A stretch of 64,000 nt of DNA from VBDM01 sp035499735 (GCA_035499735.1 DATJYC010000006.1:1-64000), one strand, 5' to 3'; numbered from the stretch's first letter, positions 27,291-36,474 are shown. The notes: generated by a model not told the origin, from the sequence alone. Program-made: numbers and translations.

Positions 27291-28205
27291 TCAGGCCTGC
27301 TCGAAGTTCATTCCGAAGGCCTCCGGAGGTTTCGGCCCCCACACGTAGAGGGAGTCCTCCGCCGGGTAGTTCGTCGGCGTCCATTTCGCGTCGGCCGGAA
27401 TGTAGTCGATGTCGCAGAAGTATTCGGCCATGCTGTCCCAGGGGTCTCGGATGTAGTGGAAGAAGTTCGACCCGATGACGTGCCGGCCGAATCCCCAGCC
27501 GTCCTTGTAGCCCTTGTCGAGCAGCCTGCACGCGCCCATGCCGATCTCGTCGACGTTGCCGACCTCGAAGCTGGCGTGGTGGAAGCCCGGATGGTCCGAG
27601 GTGATGAAGCCGAAGATGTGATGGTCGCACCCGCCCTGCCCGCGCATGAAGGCAACGACTTCCTGCGCGCGGTCGGAGAGCTGCAGCCCGACGACGCGCG
27701 TGTAGAAGTCCACCATCGTGCCGATCTGCGGCGTGAAGCGCAGCGTGTGGCCGAGCCGCGTCGGCCGCACGACGACGTCGCGCTTCGGGTGGCCCGCCAC
27801 CCCGGCGCGGTTGAGGTGCCCGGGGTTGTTGATCCTCCATTCCGGGGCGCTGCGCCACTTGGCCGGCTCCGCGACCCGCACGTTGACGAGGAGCCCGTCG
27901 GGATCGCGGAACCAGATGCCGTCGTAGGGCGTCTCCTTGGGCGCGTCGACGAGCTTCGTGGCGTTCTGCTGCAGCCGCTTCTTCAGCGCTTCCAGGTCCT
28001 CGGCCCGGGTGCCAAAGCTGACATGGTGCATATGCCTCGTCTTGCCTTCGACGAGAACGACCTGGTCCTGGTCTCGCCCGAAGCAGCGCATGACGACGCG
28101 CTTGCCGTCTTCTCTCCCCTCCATCCCGAAGTCGGTGTAGAACTTCCTGCCGACCGTCGGATCGGGTACGGCGAGAGCAACATGCTGCAGGTTGCGAACG
28201 CTCAT
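27291..28205 (-). CDS. Extradiol (catechol 2,3-)dioxygenase-like VOC protein
   Basis: A 304-residue two-domain VOC protein of type I extradiol dioxygenase size. The N-terminal domain begins RNLQHVALAVPDP. In the C-terminal domain the 2-His-1-Glu iron ligands can be placed in RPTRLGHTLRF (His), HPGFHHASFEV (His) and DSMAEYFCDID (Glu), with FHYIRDPWDS matching the family Y-x-x-DP signature. It should cleave a catecholic ring meta to the hydroxyls. ATG 28205 has a GGAGGAAAG ribosome site. Flanked by the two PBP-fold paralogues on the opposite strand. Confidence 0.87.
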   Translation of the reverse strand: MSVRNLQHVALAVPDPTVGRKFYTDFGMEGREDGKRVVMRCFGRDQDQVVLVEGKTRHMHHVSFGTRAEDLEALKKRLQQNATKLVDAPKETPYDGIWFRDPDGLLVNVRVAEPAKWRSAPEWRINNPGHLNRAGVAGHPKRDVVVRPTRLGHTLRFTPQIGTMVDFYTRVVGLQLSDRAQEVVAFMRGQGGCDHHIFGFITSDHPGFHHASFEVGNVDEIGMGACRLLDKGYKDGWGFGRHVIGSNFFHYIRDPWDSMAEYFCDIDYIPADAKWTPTNYPAEDSLYVWGPKPPEAFGMNFEQA

Positions 28206-28337
28206 CGACTCTTTCCTCCGTTTCTCGTAGTTCATGATTATGAATCCAATCCGCGCCGAGGACGATTGGGCCCGGTCCCACCGAGGTTCCCCTGGTCCCG
28301 CGAACGGAGTATGGTCGGACCTTCGAAGGAGGCGCAC

Positions 28338-29237
28338 ATGGCCGCGAACCCCACGCTGCTGCACGTCAAGGTCGCTCCGAAGGGCATGGGCCTGAATGAC
28401 TTCGTCGCTCACCAGGAAGGCTACTACGCCGACGAGGGCATCGACGTCGAGCTCGACTGGAAGACCTTCCGCGGAACCCAGTCAAGCTGGAAGAGCTACC
28501 GGTACTTTCAGCGCCCGCAGGACCAACCCTATACTGGGCGTGGCGGCGAGCAACTGGTGCAATGCGCCTGCCTGTGGGGCACGATCAGCAACGCGAGCGC
28601 GGGCATGGGACGGGTGGTCGCCGACTGCCACGGCGTATCGCCCTGGGCAATCTTCGTCCGGCCGGAGTCGAGGATCCGCAGCCCCGACGAGCTCGCGGAC
28701 GTCCCGATCGCAGTGGGCATGCGCGCAGGCAGCCATTTCAACGTGCCCTTCCGTCTCGAAAAGTACCTGCCGCTCGAGCGCATCAGGACGGTGAACGTCG
28801 GCGGCTTCGGCGCGCGCCTGTCGGCGCTCCTCGGCAGGGAAGTCGAAGCCGCGAGCCTGCTGCCGCCGCAGATCGACATGGCCAGGCAGCTGGGCCTCCG
28901 CGAGGTGATGGCGGACGAGTTCCACACGCTGTGGTGGGTGCCCGAGTCAGCGCCGAAGGACGGCGTGCGCGGCTACTTGCGCGCGCTCGCCCGCGCCGAG
29001 CGCGCGCTCGAAGAGGACCTGCCGAAGTACCTGTCGCTCTGGAAGCATTGCGTGCCTCCGGAATTCCACGACCGCGATTGGGACTACAGCCGTTTCTCCC
29101 GCGGGGAGCGCTTCGTCTACGAGCCGGTCCCGCGAGAGGAATTCGACGAGGTGTTCGAGCAGGTGAAGCGCTGGGGGCTGGACGAGTACCTCAAGGAGCG
29201 GTCCTTCGAAAATCTCATTTATCGGACCGCATCCTGA
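28338..29237 (+). CDS. Cytoplasmic periplasmic-binding-protein-fold protein, copy 2
   Basis: A 299-residue paralogue of the protein at 26409-27287. Shared features are VSPWAIFVRPESRI, DVPIAVGMRAGSHFNVPF and LGREVEAASLLPPQ; the Cys-Trp pair appears here as QCACLWGTIS. It also lacks a signal peptide and a transporter partner. AAGGAGG ribosome site before ATG 28338. The pair and the dioxygenase between them suggest a catabolic module; decarboxylase- or hydratase-like catalysis is only a hypothesis. Confidence 0.75.
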   Translation: MAANPTLLHVKVAPKGMGLNDFVAHQEGYYADEGIDVELDWKTFRGTQSSWKSYRYFQRPQDQPYTGRGGEQLVQCACLWGTISNASAGMGRVVADCHGVSPWAIFVRPESRIRSPDELADVPIAVGMRAGSHFNVPFRLEKYLPLERIRTVNVGGFGARLSALLGREVEAASLLPPQIDMARQLGLREVMADEFHTLWWVPESAPKDGVRGYLRALARAERALEEDLPKYLSLWKHCVPPEFHDRDWDYSRFSRGERFVYEPVPREEFDEVFEQVKRWGLDEYLKERSFENLIYRTAS

Positions 29238-29261
29238 GCCCGCCGGCCCGGCGGTTCTCGA

Positions 29262-30632
29262 TCACCCGGCGGGCGCGGCCTGCTGGTCCCTCAGCCAGGG
29301 CCGTTCCCTGAGGCGCGCTTCGTTCAGGCGATGGACCGTGAAGCACACGATGGCACCGACAGCGAAGGGCAGCGCCGACCACATGTAGAGCTGGGCGACT
29401 GGGAGCGCCACGAAGAGCGCCCCGAGCAAAGGCCCGACTATCGATCCCAGGCGGCCGATCCCGAGCTGCCACCCCGAGCCGTTCGCGCGCAGCGACGTCG
29501 GATAGATGAGCGCCCCGGCGACGTTGATACCGGACTGAATGCCCAGCACGCAGAAACCCGCCAGGAAGCTTACGATCAAGAGCGATGTCCGGGTCGAAGT
29601 GAGGCCGAAATAGCCGATCGAGCCCACAACCGGCACGGCTACGACCAAGAGAACGGAGATCGCCAGGAAGCGGTGCCGGTCGAGCCAGCGGCACAGCAGC
29701 AGCGCACCGACCGTCCCGCCGACCTGCAGCGACGCAGAGGTCAGCGCCGCCGTCGCGGGCGGCAGCTTGGCGGCCGTGAGCAGGGTCGGCGTCCAGCTCA
29801 GGAGAAAGAAATAGCCCATCAGGTTGAGGGCGAACAGCAGCCAAAGCAGCGGGGTGATCAGCGCCAATCCTTCCTTGAAGAGGTAGATTGGGTTGAAGCC
29901 CGGGAATTGCTTCTCGTCTTCGATCACGAAGCGGGCGCCCTCGGGCGCCTTGAAGTCCGGACGGAGCAGGCCGATCAGCTTCACCAGATTCGCGCGCTGG
30001 CCTTCGTGGATGGTCATGTACTTGATCGATTCCGGCATGCCGAAATGGGCGACCACCGCGATGACGATCGGCGCGATACCGCCGATGAGGAACAACACCT
30101 GCCAGCCGTATTGCGGAACGAGCGTCGCGGAGACGATCCCGGGTATGGCGCCGCCGAGCGGTACCATCCCCGTGGCGATAAGCCCCAGGGTGCCGCGCGA
30201 GCGTCGCGGTGCAGACTCGATATTGACGGCGACCATGTTCGGAATCACGCCCCCGATTCCGAGACCGGCGAGAAGCCTCAACCAGAACATCTGCTCGAGA
30301 TTGGTCGAGTAGGCCGCGATCCAGGTGAATGCGCCGAACGTGAGCAACGAGCCCACCAGCGCCGCCTTCCTGCCGTACCGGTCGCCGACCCAGCCGAAGA
30401 TCATCGAGCCGAACAGAATCCCGACGAGGCTTGCACTGAATACCGGACCAAGGGCCGCAGGGCTGACATGCCAGGCCTTGACGAGTTCCGGCGCCGCAAG
30501 CGCGATCGCGCTGATGTCGTAACCATCGATGAACGCGATGAAAACCGACCAGACGATCAGCTTGATGTGAAAAGGGGCGATTCCCCGCTCGTCCAGCAGA
30601 TGGGATACTTGGACGACCTGTGCGTCAGCCAT
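29262..30632 (-). CDS. MFS transporter, aromatic acid:H+ symporter type
   Basis: A 456-residue 12-helix carrier. The AAHS-branch motifs are IAFIDGYDISAIALAAPEL in helix 1, GWVGDRYGRKAALVGSLL in loop 2-3 and RLLAGLGIGGVIPNMVAV in helix 4. Such carriers import 4-hydroxybenzoate, protocatechuate, vanillate or similar aromatic acids with protons. Good GGAGGGAGG ribosome site. Last gene of the minus-strand operon beginning at 34806. Confidence 0.9.
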   Translation of the reverse strand: MADAQVVQVSHLLDERGIAPFHIKLIVWSVFIAFIDGYDISAIALAAPELVKAWHVSPAALGPVFSASLVGILFGSMIFGWVGDRYGRKAALVGSLLTFGAFTWIAAYSTNLEQMFWLRLLAGLGIGGVIPNMVAVNIESAPRRSRGTLGLIATGMVPLGGAIPGIVSATLVPQYGWQVLFLIGGIAPIVIAVVAHFGMPESIKYMTIHEGQRANLVKLIGLLRPDFKAPEGARFVIEDEKQFPGFNPIYLFKEGLALITPLLWLLFALNLMGYFFLLSWTPTLLTAAKLPPATAALTSASLQVGGTVGALLLCRWLDRHRFLAISVLLVVAVPVVGSIGYFGLTSTRTSLLIVSFLAGFCVLGIQSGINVAGALIYPTSLRANGSGWQLGIGRLGSIVGPLLGALFVALPVAQLYMWSALPFAVGAIVCFTVHRLNEARLRERPWLRDQQAAPAG

Positions 30633-30695
30633 AGTGCCTCCCTCCTCCGTGCCGAAGGTTCGAATAGTAGGCCAAAGGCGGGGCCGGCGTAACTG

Positions 30696-31859
30696 TCAGG
30701 CTCCAGCCGCAGTTCGCGTCCCGAGGGCCTTCAGCGCCGGCGCGACCTCAACCGCGAATAGCTCCATGTTCCGGCGCGTAAGGTCTGCCGGCAGCGTGCC
30801 GAACTGGCAAAGCACGAGCAGATTCCCGAAGCGCATGTCCTTCCAGTAGCCCTCCAGCGCGCGGCGCACCGTCGCCGGGCCGCCGCAGACGACAAGGCCG
30901 AGATCGACGGACTTCTCCAGGGTGATGTCACCGAACATTGCCGCCTTCGCCTTCATCACGCCTTTCAGCGATTCCCGCGACGTGTAGCCCGGGGGCAGGA
31001 GCATTTCGATCGGCATCCGGACGAATACGTTGCGGAACGCCTCGAAGTGCGGCTTCGCTTCCCGCAGCGCGGCTTCGTCGCTTGCGGCAACGTACACGGG
31101 CACCGCCCAGCCGAGCTGCCTGTCCTCCGCTTCGTAGCCGTAGCCTCTGCATGTATCGCGATACATCGCGAGATAACGCTGCACCACGCTGGCCGGGCTG
31201 AAAGTCTGCAAGTACGTATAGCGCCGGTCCGGGTGCGCCGCCCAGTCGATCGTCTCCTTGCTGCCCTGAGAAGGGATCCAGATCGGGGGGTGTGGCTTCT
31301 GGAAAGGGCGCGGCCATACGTTGACGTACCGCACCCGGTAGTGCCGACCGTGGAACGCAAACGGACCCGGTTCGGTCCAGCCGCGGACGATCAGATCGTG
31401 TGCTTCATGAAAGCGTTCGTGCGAGAAGGTCGGATTGACGCCGAACGTATGGTACTCGGCGCCGATGCCCCTCACGAAACCCGAAATCAGCCGCCCCCCG
31501 GAGATAACGTCTATCATCGCGTGCTCTTCCGCGACCATCAAAGGGTGCTCGCGCAGAGGGAGCGCGCTTCCGAGAATCGCGATCTTCACGCGCTTCGTCC
31601 TGCGCGCCAGCGCGGAGGCCGTCACGATGGGCGACGGCATGAGGCCGTAGGCCGTCTGATGATGCTCGTTGACCGCGATTGCGTCGAACCCCAGCTGCTC
31701 TCCGTATTCCAGCTCGTCCAGGTAGCGGTTGTAAAGGACGTGGCCTTTCTCGGGTTCGAAGTTGGAGTTCGGCAGATTGACCCATACCGTTCCGTTGTCG
31801 CGCGCCGCGGCCAGGTCGAGGTCGGCGTAGGGCATCAGGTGGAACAGGACCAAGTTCAT
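30696..31859 (-). CDS. LLM-class flavin-dependent oxidoreductase
   Basis: A 387-residue TIM-barrel flavoenzyme of the luciferase-like family. It shows GFDAIAVNEHHQTAYGLMPSP near residues 57-77, ALPLREHPLMVAEEHAMIDVISGGR and FVRGIGAEY, the standard first half of bacterial luciferase alpha-like monooxygenases that use reduced FMN from a separate reductase. No reductase lies next to it. ATG 31859 overlaps the hydrolase stop by four bases. Confidence 0.9.
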   Translation of the reverse strand: MNLVLFHLMPYADLDLAAARDNGTVWVNLPNSNFEPEKGHVLYNRYLDELEYGEQLGFDAIAVNEHHQTAYGLMPSPIVTASALARRTKRVKIAILGSALPLREHPLMVAEEHAMIDVISGGRLISGFVRGIGAEYHTFGVNPTFSHERFHEAHDLIVRGWTEPGPFAFHGRHYRVRYVNVWPRPFQKPHPPIWIPSQGSKETIDWAAHPDRRYTYLQTFSPASVVQRYLAMYRDTCRGYGYEAEDRQLGWAVPVYVAASDEAALREAKPHFEAFRNVFVRMPIEMLLPPGYTSRESLKGVMKAKAAMFGDITLEKSVDLGLVVCGGPATVRRALEGYWKDMRFGNLLVLCQFGTLPADLTRRNMELFAVEVAPALKALGTRTAAGA

Positions 31860-32638
31860 CGGCTCACCGTCCCTGCGAACTTGAGTACGATGTCGCAGAA
31901 GACGTCGGGCGTCTCCGATTGCGGCAAATGACCGCAACGTGGAACGATCTCGACGCTGGACTTGGGAATAAGCCTCTGGAATTCGCGCGCATAGGCAACC
32001 GGCAGTATCCTGTCGCACTCACCCCAGACGATCTTCACTGGAACGTCGACACGGTGGAGCCACTTGTGCAGGAACGGGTCGTGCATGCGCGGTTCCCAGC
32101 CTAGCCTCGCGACGGTGTGCCGGTTCTTGAGAGTGACGTCCAGCTGCTCCGGCGTTTGCGGCTGCGCGAGTAGCCGGTCGGCGATGCTCGGGTCGAAGAA
32201 CAGGTTGCGCGTCAGCTCCTCGTGCGACCATAGAAACGTATCGGCGGGGGTCACCCCCTCCAGAGCGATGCCCGCCGGCCCGACCAGAAGCAGCGATTTG
32301 ATGCGCGTGGCGTCACGCACCGCCATTTCGAGGGCAAGCCACCCGCCGAGCGAACTGCCCACCACGTGGACCCCGCGCAGGTCCAGCTCCTTGAGGAAGT
32401 CGAGATAGAAGTAGGCGAGGTCGTGCACGTTGTCGAGCCATTCCGGCTCGCTCGACGCACCGAATCCGGGGTGTTCGGGAACGAACACCTCGAAGCCAAC
32501 CGCCAGCTTCTCCATGAAAGGCGCGACCGCCGGCGCGCCGTTGGCCCCGTGGAGGTAAAGCAACGGTTCGCCCGAACCGCCGCGATGCAGATTCAGCCTG
32601 CAGCCACGTATGTCGACGAATCCCTGGCTGAAGGCCAC
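31856..32638 (-). CDS. Alpha/beta hydrolase, possible meta-cleavage product hydrolase
   Basis: A 260-residue alpha/beta hydrolase. Oxyanion region LLYLHGANGA, nucleophile elbow VVGSSLGGWLAL (Ser near residue 94), acid in VWGECDRILPV and catalytic His in RCGHLPQSE. The size and cap resemble MhpC/BphD C-C hydrolases, so it may act on ring-cleavage products; ester hydrolysis is equally possible. GTG start at 32638. Translationally coupled to the LLM gene. Confidence 0.88.
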   Translation of the reverse strand: MAFSQGFVDIRGCRLNLHRGGSGEPLLYLHGANGAPAVAPFMEKLAVGFEVFVPEHPGFGASSEPEWLDNVHDLAYFYLDFLKELDLRGVHVVGSSLGGWLALEMAVRDATRIKSLLLVGPAGIALEGVTPADTFLWSHEELTRNLFFDPSIADRLLAQPQTPEQLDVTLKNRHTVARLGWEPRMHDPFLHKWLHRVDVPVKIVWGECDRILPVAYAREFQRLIPKSSVEIVPRCGHLPQSETPDVFCDIVLKFAGTVSR

Positions 32639-32653
32639 GCCGCCTACCGTCCG

Positions 32654-33613
32654 CTAGCGGCCCCTGCCCGCGCGCTTCGCGCGGGCCACACCCGACGCCT
32701 CGATGACCGGACCGATCGCCGAATGGAACGCGGGGGCCATCACGTGCGCGCCGGCCACGCCGGGCGTCTCCGCGAGCTGCTGGAGAAGCTCGATGCAGAT
32801 CCTTCTGCCCTCGGCCTTGGGGTCGGGGGCACCCTCGAGGCGCTCCACGATCCGATCGGGGATGATCGCGCCGTAGAGCTTTTCCTTCATCCAGCGCGCC
32901 GAGCGCGCCGAAGGGATCGGAGCGACTCCGATAAGGATCGGCAACTTCTGCGCAACGCCGAGGTCGAGCAGCCGCCCCGCGAAGCGCCGCACCACCTCCG
33001 GGTCCATGCAGAATTGCGTCTGCACGAACTCGGCGCCCGCGTGCATCTTCGCGAGCAGGCTATTGGGACGCCAGTCCGCCGGGGGGTCGACGGGCAGCTC
33101 GGCCGCTCCGAGCACGAGTCCGACAGGTCCCTTGATCGCGACGCCGGAGGGAAGGATCCCTTCGTCGCGCATCCGCTTGGCGGTCGCAAGCAGAGCGGCT
33201 GTGTCGAGATCGAAGACCGGCTTGGTCTCCGGCTGGTCGCCGAGCCTAGGATCGTCGCCGCGCAGCGCGAGGATATTTCGGATCCCGAGCGCCGCCGCGC
33301 CGAGCAATTCGGCCTGCAGGGCAATGCGGTTGCGGTCGCGGCAGGTCATCTGCAGGATGGGCTCGACGCCGCTCCGCACCAGGAAATGTGCCGCAGCCAG
33401 GCTCGACATGTGCGCCTTCGACCCGGCGCCGTCGGTGACGTTGACTGCGGTGACCGCGCCCCGCAGAGCGAGCGCGCGCTCGATGAATTCCGAGGGATCC
33501 GCGGAGACCGGGGGGGAAAGCTCGGCGGTCACCACGAAGCCCCCGTCTCGCAGGCTCTTCTGCAGACCGCTGATGGCGCTGCCCGACGACTGCTCCTTCG
33601 CGACCAAATCCAT
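32654..33613 (-). CDS. Methylenetetrahydrofolate reductase (MetF-like)
   Basis: A 319-residue TIM-barrel protein of the MTHFR family. Landmarks are VTAELSPPVSADPSEF, AVNVTDGAGSKAHMSS, ILQMTCRDRNRIALQAELLG, NILALRGDDPRLG and AEFVQTQFCMDPEVV. The barrel is full length, but the exact reaction could be 5,10-methylene-THF reduction or a related C1 step. In aromatic catabolism MetF-type genes accompany tetrahydrofolate-dependent O-demethylases; none is seen here. ATG 33613 has no clear ribosome site, so the start is moderately certain. Confidence 0.87.
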   Translation of the reverse strand: MDLVAKEQSSGSAISGLQKSLRDGGFVVTAELSPPVSADPSEFIERALALRGAVTAVNVTDGAGSKAHMSSLAAAHFLVRSGVEPILQMTCRDRNRIALQAELLGAAALGIRNILALRGDDPRLGDQPETKPVFDLDTAALLATAKRMRDEGILPSGVAIKGPVGLVLGAAELPVDPPADWRPNSLLAKMHAGAEFVQTQFCMDPEVVRRFAGRLLDLGVAQKLPILIGVAPIPSARSARWMKEKLYGAIIPDRIVERLEGAPDPKAEGRRICIELLQQLAETPGVAGAHVMAPAFHSAIGPVIEASGVARAKRAGRGR

Positions 33614-33660
33614 TCTTGTTGATGTCCGGTCCAGCTGCGAGTTTAGCACGCCGCGCCCGG

Positions 33661-34806
33661 CTATCCGCTTCGCTCGGCGTCGACGAGGGCCATGAATTTA
33701 GGCGCCAGCGCGCGCAACCGGTCCTCGGTCATGCGGCCGCTTCTGGTCATGTAGTCGTAGGCAAGCTCCCTGGGCGAGAGCTCCATCTTCTCGGAGAACT
33801 TCTCATACCAGTACGAGCTCGCGTTCGCCGCATCAAGGAGCTTTTCGACCACCGGCCTGCGCTCCCGCTCAAACGCTTCCAGCGCTCCAGGGACGTTCTC
33901 ACCGTGCTCGGCGAACGCGCGGTCGAGCGCGATCGCGTCCTCGAAGGCGAGGCGCGTGCCCGAACCGATCGAGAAATGCACGGTGCGAAGCGCATCGCCG
34001 AGCAGCACCGCATGGCCGCGGGGCGAGCGTCGCGCCGTCCAGCGTCCATTCCGTACTAGAGGAAACTGGCGCCACACCGACTTGTTCGATGCCAGTGCGT
34101 GGCCGTCGAGGTCCGGCGCAAAAACTTTTCCGCAATAGCCGCGGGACGCGGCGTCGTCCATGCGATCGAGCCCGGCCCGCTTCCACGTTTCGTCGCCGCA
34201 TTCCACGACGAATGTGCTCATCGCCGGCGCATGGCGGTAATGATGCGCGACGAACGCGCCATGCTCGCTAGCGCGAAACGTGAGAGTGAGACAGTCGAAG
34301 GGCTGGGCGGTGCCGTACCATGCGAACCGGTTGGTGAGGACCTCGATCCTGGGAGCGAACTGCGCCGCGAGCGCGTTGCGCACGAGCGAATTCGCGCCGT
34401 CCGCGCCGACGACGAGATCCGCTCCCGCGACCTCGTCCAGGGAAGAGACCGTGCGGCCGTAGCGCACGGCGACGCCGGCCCGGCGGCCGAGCCCGTGGAG
34501 AACCTGCTGGAGCGCGAGGCGCCCGATCGCCGAGAAGCCGTTGCCGTCGACGTCGACGCGCTCGCCGCGGTGCACGATCCGCTGCATCGGCCAGCGGTCC
34601 ATGCTCGCCTCGACGATGCGCGACAGCTCGGGCTCGTCGCGCTCGAGAAAGGCGAGCGCTCCGTCGGAGAAAACCACGCCGAAGCCGTAGGTCGCCCCTT
34701 CCGGATTCTGCTCGAAGGCCTCGACCTCCCACGCGGGGAAGCGCCGCTTGATGAGCAGCGAGAACAGCAGGCCGGCCGCGCCGGCCCCGATCACGGCGAC
34801 GCGCAT
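33661..34806 (-). CDS. FAD-dependent monooxygenase, salicylyl-CoA 5-hydroxylase-like
   Basis: A 381-residue class A flavoprotein hydroxylase. The Rossmann motif is VAVIGAGAAGLLFSLLIKRR at residue 3, the DG motif GADLVVGADGANSLVRN is near 130, and the FAD-binding GHAVLLGDALRTVHFSIGSGT is near 270. TYGFGVVFSDGAL and the overall pattern resemble salicylyl-CoA 5-hydroxylase and the N-terminal half of 2-aminobenzoyl-CoA monooxygenase. A free salicylate hydroxylase is the alternative. First gene of a five-gene minus-strand operon; upstream are two near-identical direct repeats. Confidence 0.85.
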   Translation of the reverse strand: MRVAVIGAGAAGLLFSLLIKRRFPAWEVEAFEQNPEGATYGFGVVFSDGALAFLERDEPELSRIVEASMDRWPMQRIVHRGERVDVDGNGFSAIGRLALQQVLHGLGRRAGVAVRYGRTVSSLDEVAGADLVVGADGANSLVRNALAAQFAPRIEVLTNRFAWYGTAQPFDCLTLTFRASEHGAFVAHHYRHAPAMSTFVVECGDETWKRAGLDRMDDAASRGYCGKVFAPDLDGHALASNKSVWRQFPLVRNGRWTARRSPRGHAVLLGDALRTVHFSIGSGTRLAFEDAIALDRAFAEHGENVPGALEAFERERRPVVEKLLDAANASSYWYEKFSEKMELSPRELAYDYMTRSGRMTEDRLRALAPKFMALVDAERSG

Positions 34807-34812
34807 GATGTT

Positions 34813-34874
34813 ATGCCCGTGTCATATTTCACGGCGTGTGCCCCGGCGCCCGTATGCTCGCGTCATATTTCACG
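34813..34874. repeat. Tandem 21-base direct repeats upstream of the FAD monooxygenase operon
   Basis: Two copies, 34813-34833 and 34854-34874, repeat with a 41-base period (about four helical turns) and differ at two positions. Both contain GTCATATTTCACG. They lie 7 to 68 bases upstream of the monooxygenase start, where a transcription factor would bind. The protein that binds is not known. Confidence 0.6.
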
Positions 34875-34978
34875 AACCCCGCGCCCCGTGCCTTGTCCAA
34901 TCCGGGCGTGGGCTCTAATATTGCACCGTAAGAATCGATTGTAATCGCATGATTCTTCGAGAGAGCGAGGGTTAGGAA

Positions 34979-36460
34979 GTGGATGCAATAGCCGCGGGAA
35001 GACCGACCGGAGACGCCGGTTCGTTCGCCTATGTCTCGCAGATCTTCGTCGTCGCGGCGGCTTGCCTTGCCGCAGGCATGCTCGCGCTGTCGGCGGGAGC
35101 CGCACCGCTCCCGTTCGCCGTGGTGTGGCCGGCCTCCGGTGTTGCGCTCGCCTGCGTCCTGCTCCTCGGCTACCGCGTCTGGCCCGGCGTATGGCTGGGC
35201 GCGTTGGTCGCCGCCATGGCGGCCTCGACTTCGCCGCTCGAAGCCGCTCTCATGGCCGCTGGCAGCAGTCTCGAGGCCGTCGTCGGAGCGGTTCTGGTAC
35301 GACGCTGCATCGGCCTGCCCCGCAGCTTCGAGCGCGGCGAGGATGTCGTCGAATTCGTCGCCATCGCCGCGCTCGGCTCGTCCATCGCGGCCGCCACGGC
35401 CACGGCGCTTCTCGTCTGGTCCGATGCGTCTTCGCAATGGCTCTCGCTGACTTGGTGGACGCGATGGCAGGCCGACGCAATGGGGATCATCATCGTCGCG
35501 CCGCTGATTCTCAACTGGTCGGCCGGCGCCGCCGGCGCCGGCCGGCGCAGGACCCTGGAGATGCTGTGCCTCGCCGTCCCCACGCTCGCCGCGACCCAGG
35601 CGATCTTCGGTGACGGCCTGCCGGCCTACCTGCCGTCGCTGCCGCTCACGTTCGTGATACTTCCCTTCGTGATCTGGGCTGCGCTGCGCTTCTCTCAGCG
35701 CGAGGTCGCTACGCTGAACGCGCTGGTCTGCGCAATTGCGGTGTGGCAGACGCTCGAGGGCCGCGGCCCCTTCGCGTCCGCCGGCCCCGGCACCATGCCG
35801 TTGCTGCTCCTCGCATTCACGAGCACGGTCGTGATCACCGGCCTCGTGCTGAACGCCGTGGTAGGCGAGCGCGGCAGGGCGATTGAGGCGCTGGCGCACG
35901 CGCTGAAGACCCTCAGGGAGGAAGCGATCCGCGATCCCCTGACCAATCTGTACAACCGGCGCTTCCTGCACGATTACCTCTCGCGCGAGCTGGTGCGCGC
36001 CAAGCGCGAGGGCATCCGCGTCGCCGTGATCATGATCGACCTCGACCATTTCAAGAGGGTGAACGACACCGCCGGCCATGGGGCGGGCGACGAGGTGCTC
36101 GTGCAGATCGCGGCGCTCCTCAAGCGCCACATCCGCGGCAGCGACATCGCCTGCCGTTTCGGCGGCGAGGAGTTCACGCTGGTGCTGCCCAACGCGACGC
36201 TGCAGAGCGCGCGCAACCGCGCCGAGGCGATCTGCCGGGCCGTGCGCGAGGAAAGCGGCTTCCTCATGGGCGTCACCGCTTCCCTGGGCGTGGCGATCTT
36301 CCCCGAGTCCGCCGGCGACGCGGACGCGCTGCTGCGCGCCGCCGACCTCGCGCTGTACCAGGCAAAGGGACGCGGGCGCGACCAGGTCAGGATCTTCTCG
36401 CGCGAGCCCGCGTCGGTTTCCACGCTCCATCCCAGGAAGCCCAGGCGCGCGCACGGCTGA
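34979..36460 (+). CDS. MASE1-GGDEF diguanylate cyclase
   Basis: A 493-residue membrane diguanylate cyclase making cyclic di-GMP from two GTP. An N-terminal MASE1-type sensor of about eight membrane segments (residues 15-300) precedes a GGDEF domain that starts REEAIRDPLTNLYNRRFL. The active-site motif is RFGGEEFTLVLPN. An RxxD inhibitory site (RGSD) sits five residues before it, so product inhibition is expected. GTG start at 34979 behind a TTAGGAA ribosome site. The convergent neighbour is a degenerate nucleotide cyclase. Confidence 0.9.
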   Translation: MDAIAAGRPTGDAGSFAYVSQIFVVAAACLAAGMLALSAGAAPLPFAVVWPASGVALACVLLLGYRVWPGVWLGALVAAMAASTSPLEAALMAAGSSLEAVVGAVLVRRCIGLPRSFERGEDVVEFVAIAALGSSIAAATATALLVWSDASSQWLSLTWWTRWQADAMGIIIVAPLILNWSAGAAGAGRRRTLEMLCLAVPTLAATQAIFGDGLPAYLPSLPLTFVILPFVIWAALRFSQREVATLNALVCAIAVWQTLEGRGPFASAGPGTMPLLLLAFTSTVVITGLVLNAVVGERGRAIEALAHALKTLREEAIRDPLTNLYNRRFLHDYLSRELVRAKREGIRVAVIMIDLDHFKRVNDTAGHGAGDEVLVQIAALLKRHIRGSDIACRFGGEEFTLVLPNATLQSARNRAEAICRAVREESGFLMGVTASLGVAIFPESAGDADALLRAADLALYQAKGRGRDQVRIFSREPASVSTLHPRKPRRAHG

Positions 36461-36474
36461 CGCGGTCGCGCCCT

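Noticed and set aside
26409..29237. Reading the two PBP-fold proteins as ordinary ABC transporter binding proteins
   Set aside because: Both lack any signal peptide and no permease or ATPase genes adjoin them.
29240..29254. GC-rich hairpin CCGCCGGCCCGGCGG between convergent genes, as a terminator
   Set aside because: The stem is short, has no following T run, and such hairpins occur often in this GC-rich DNA.
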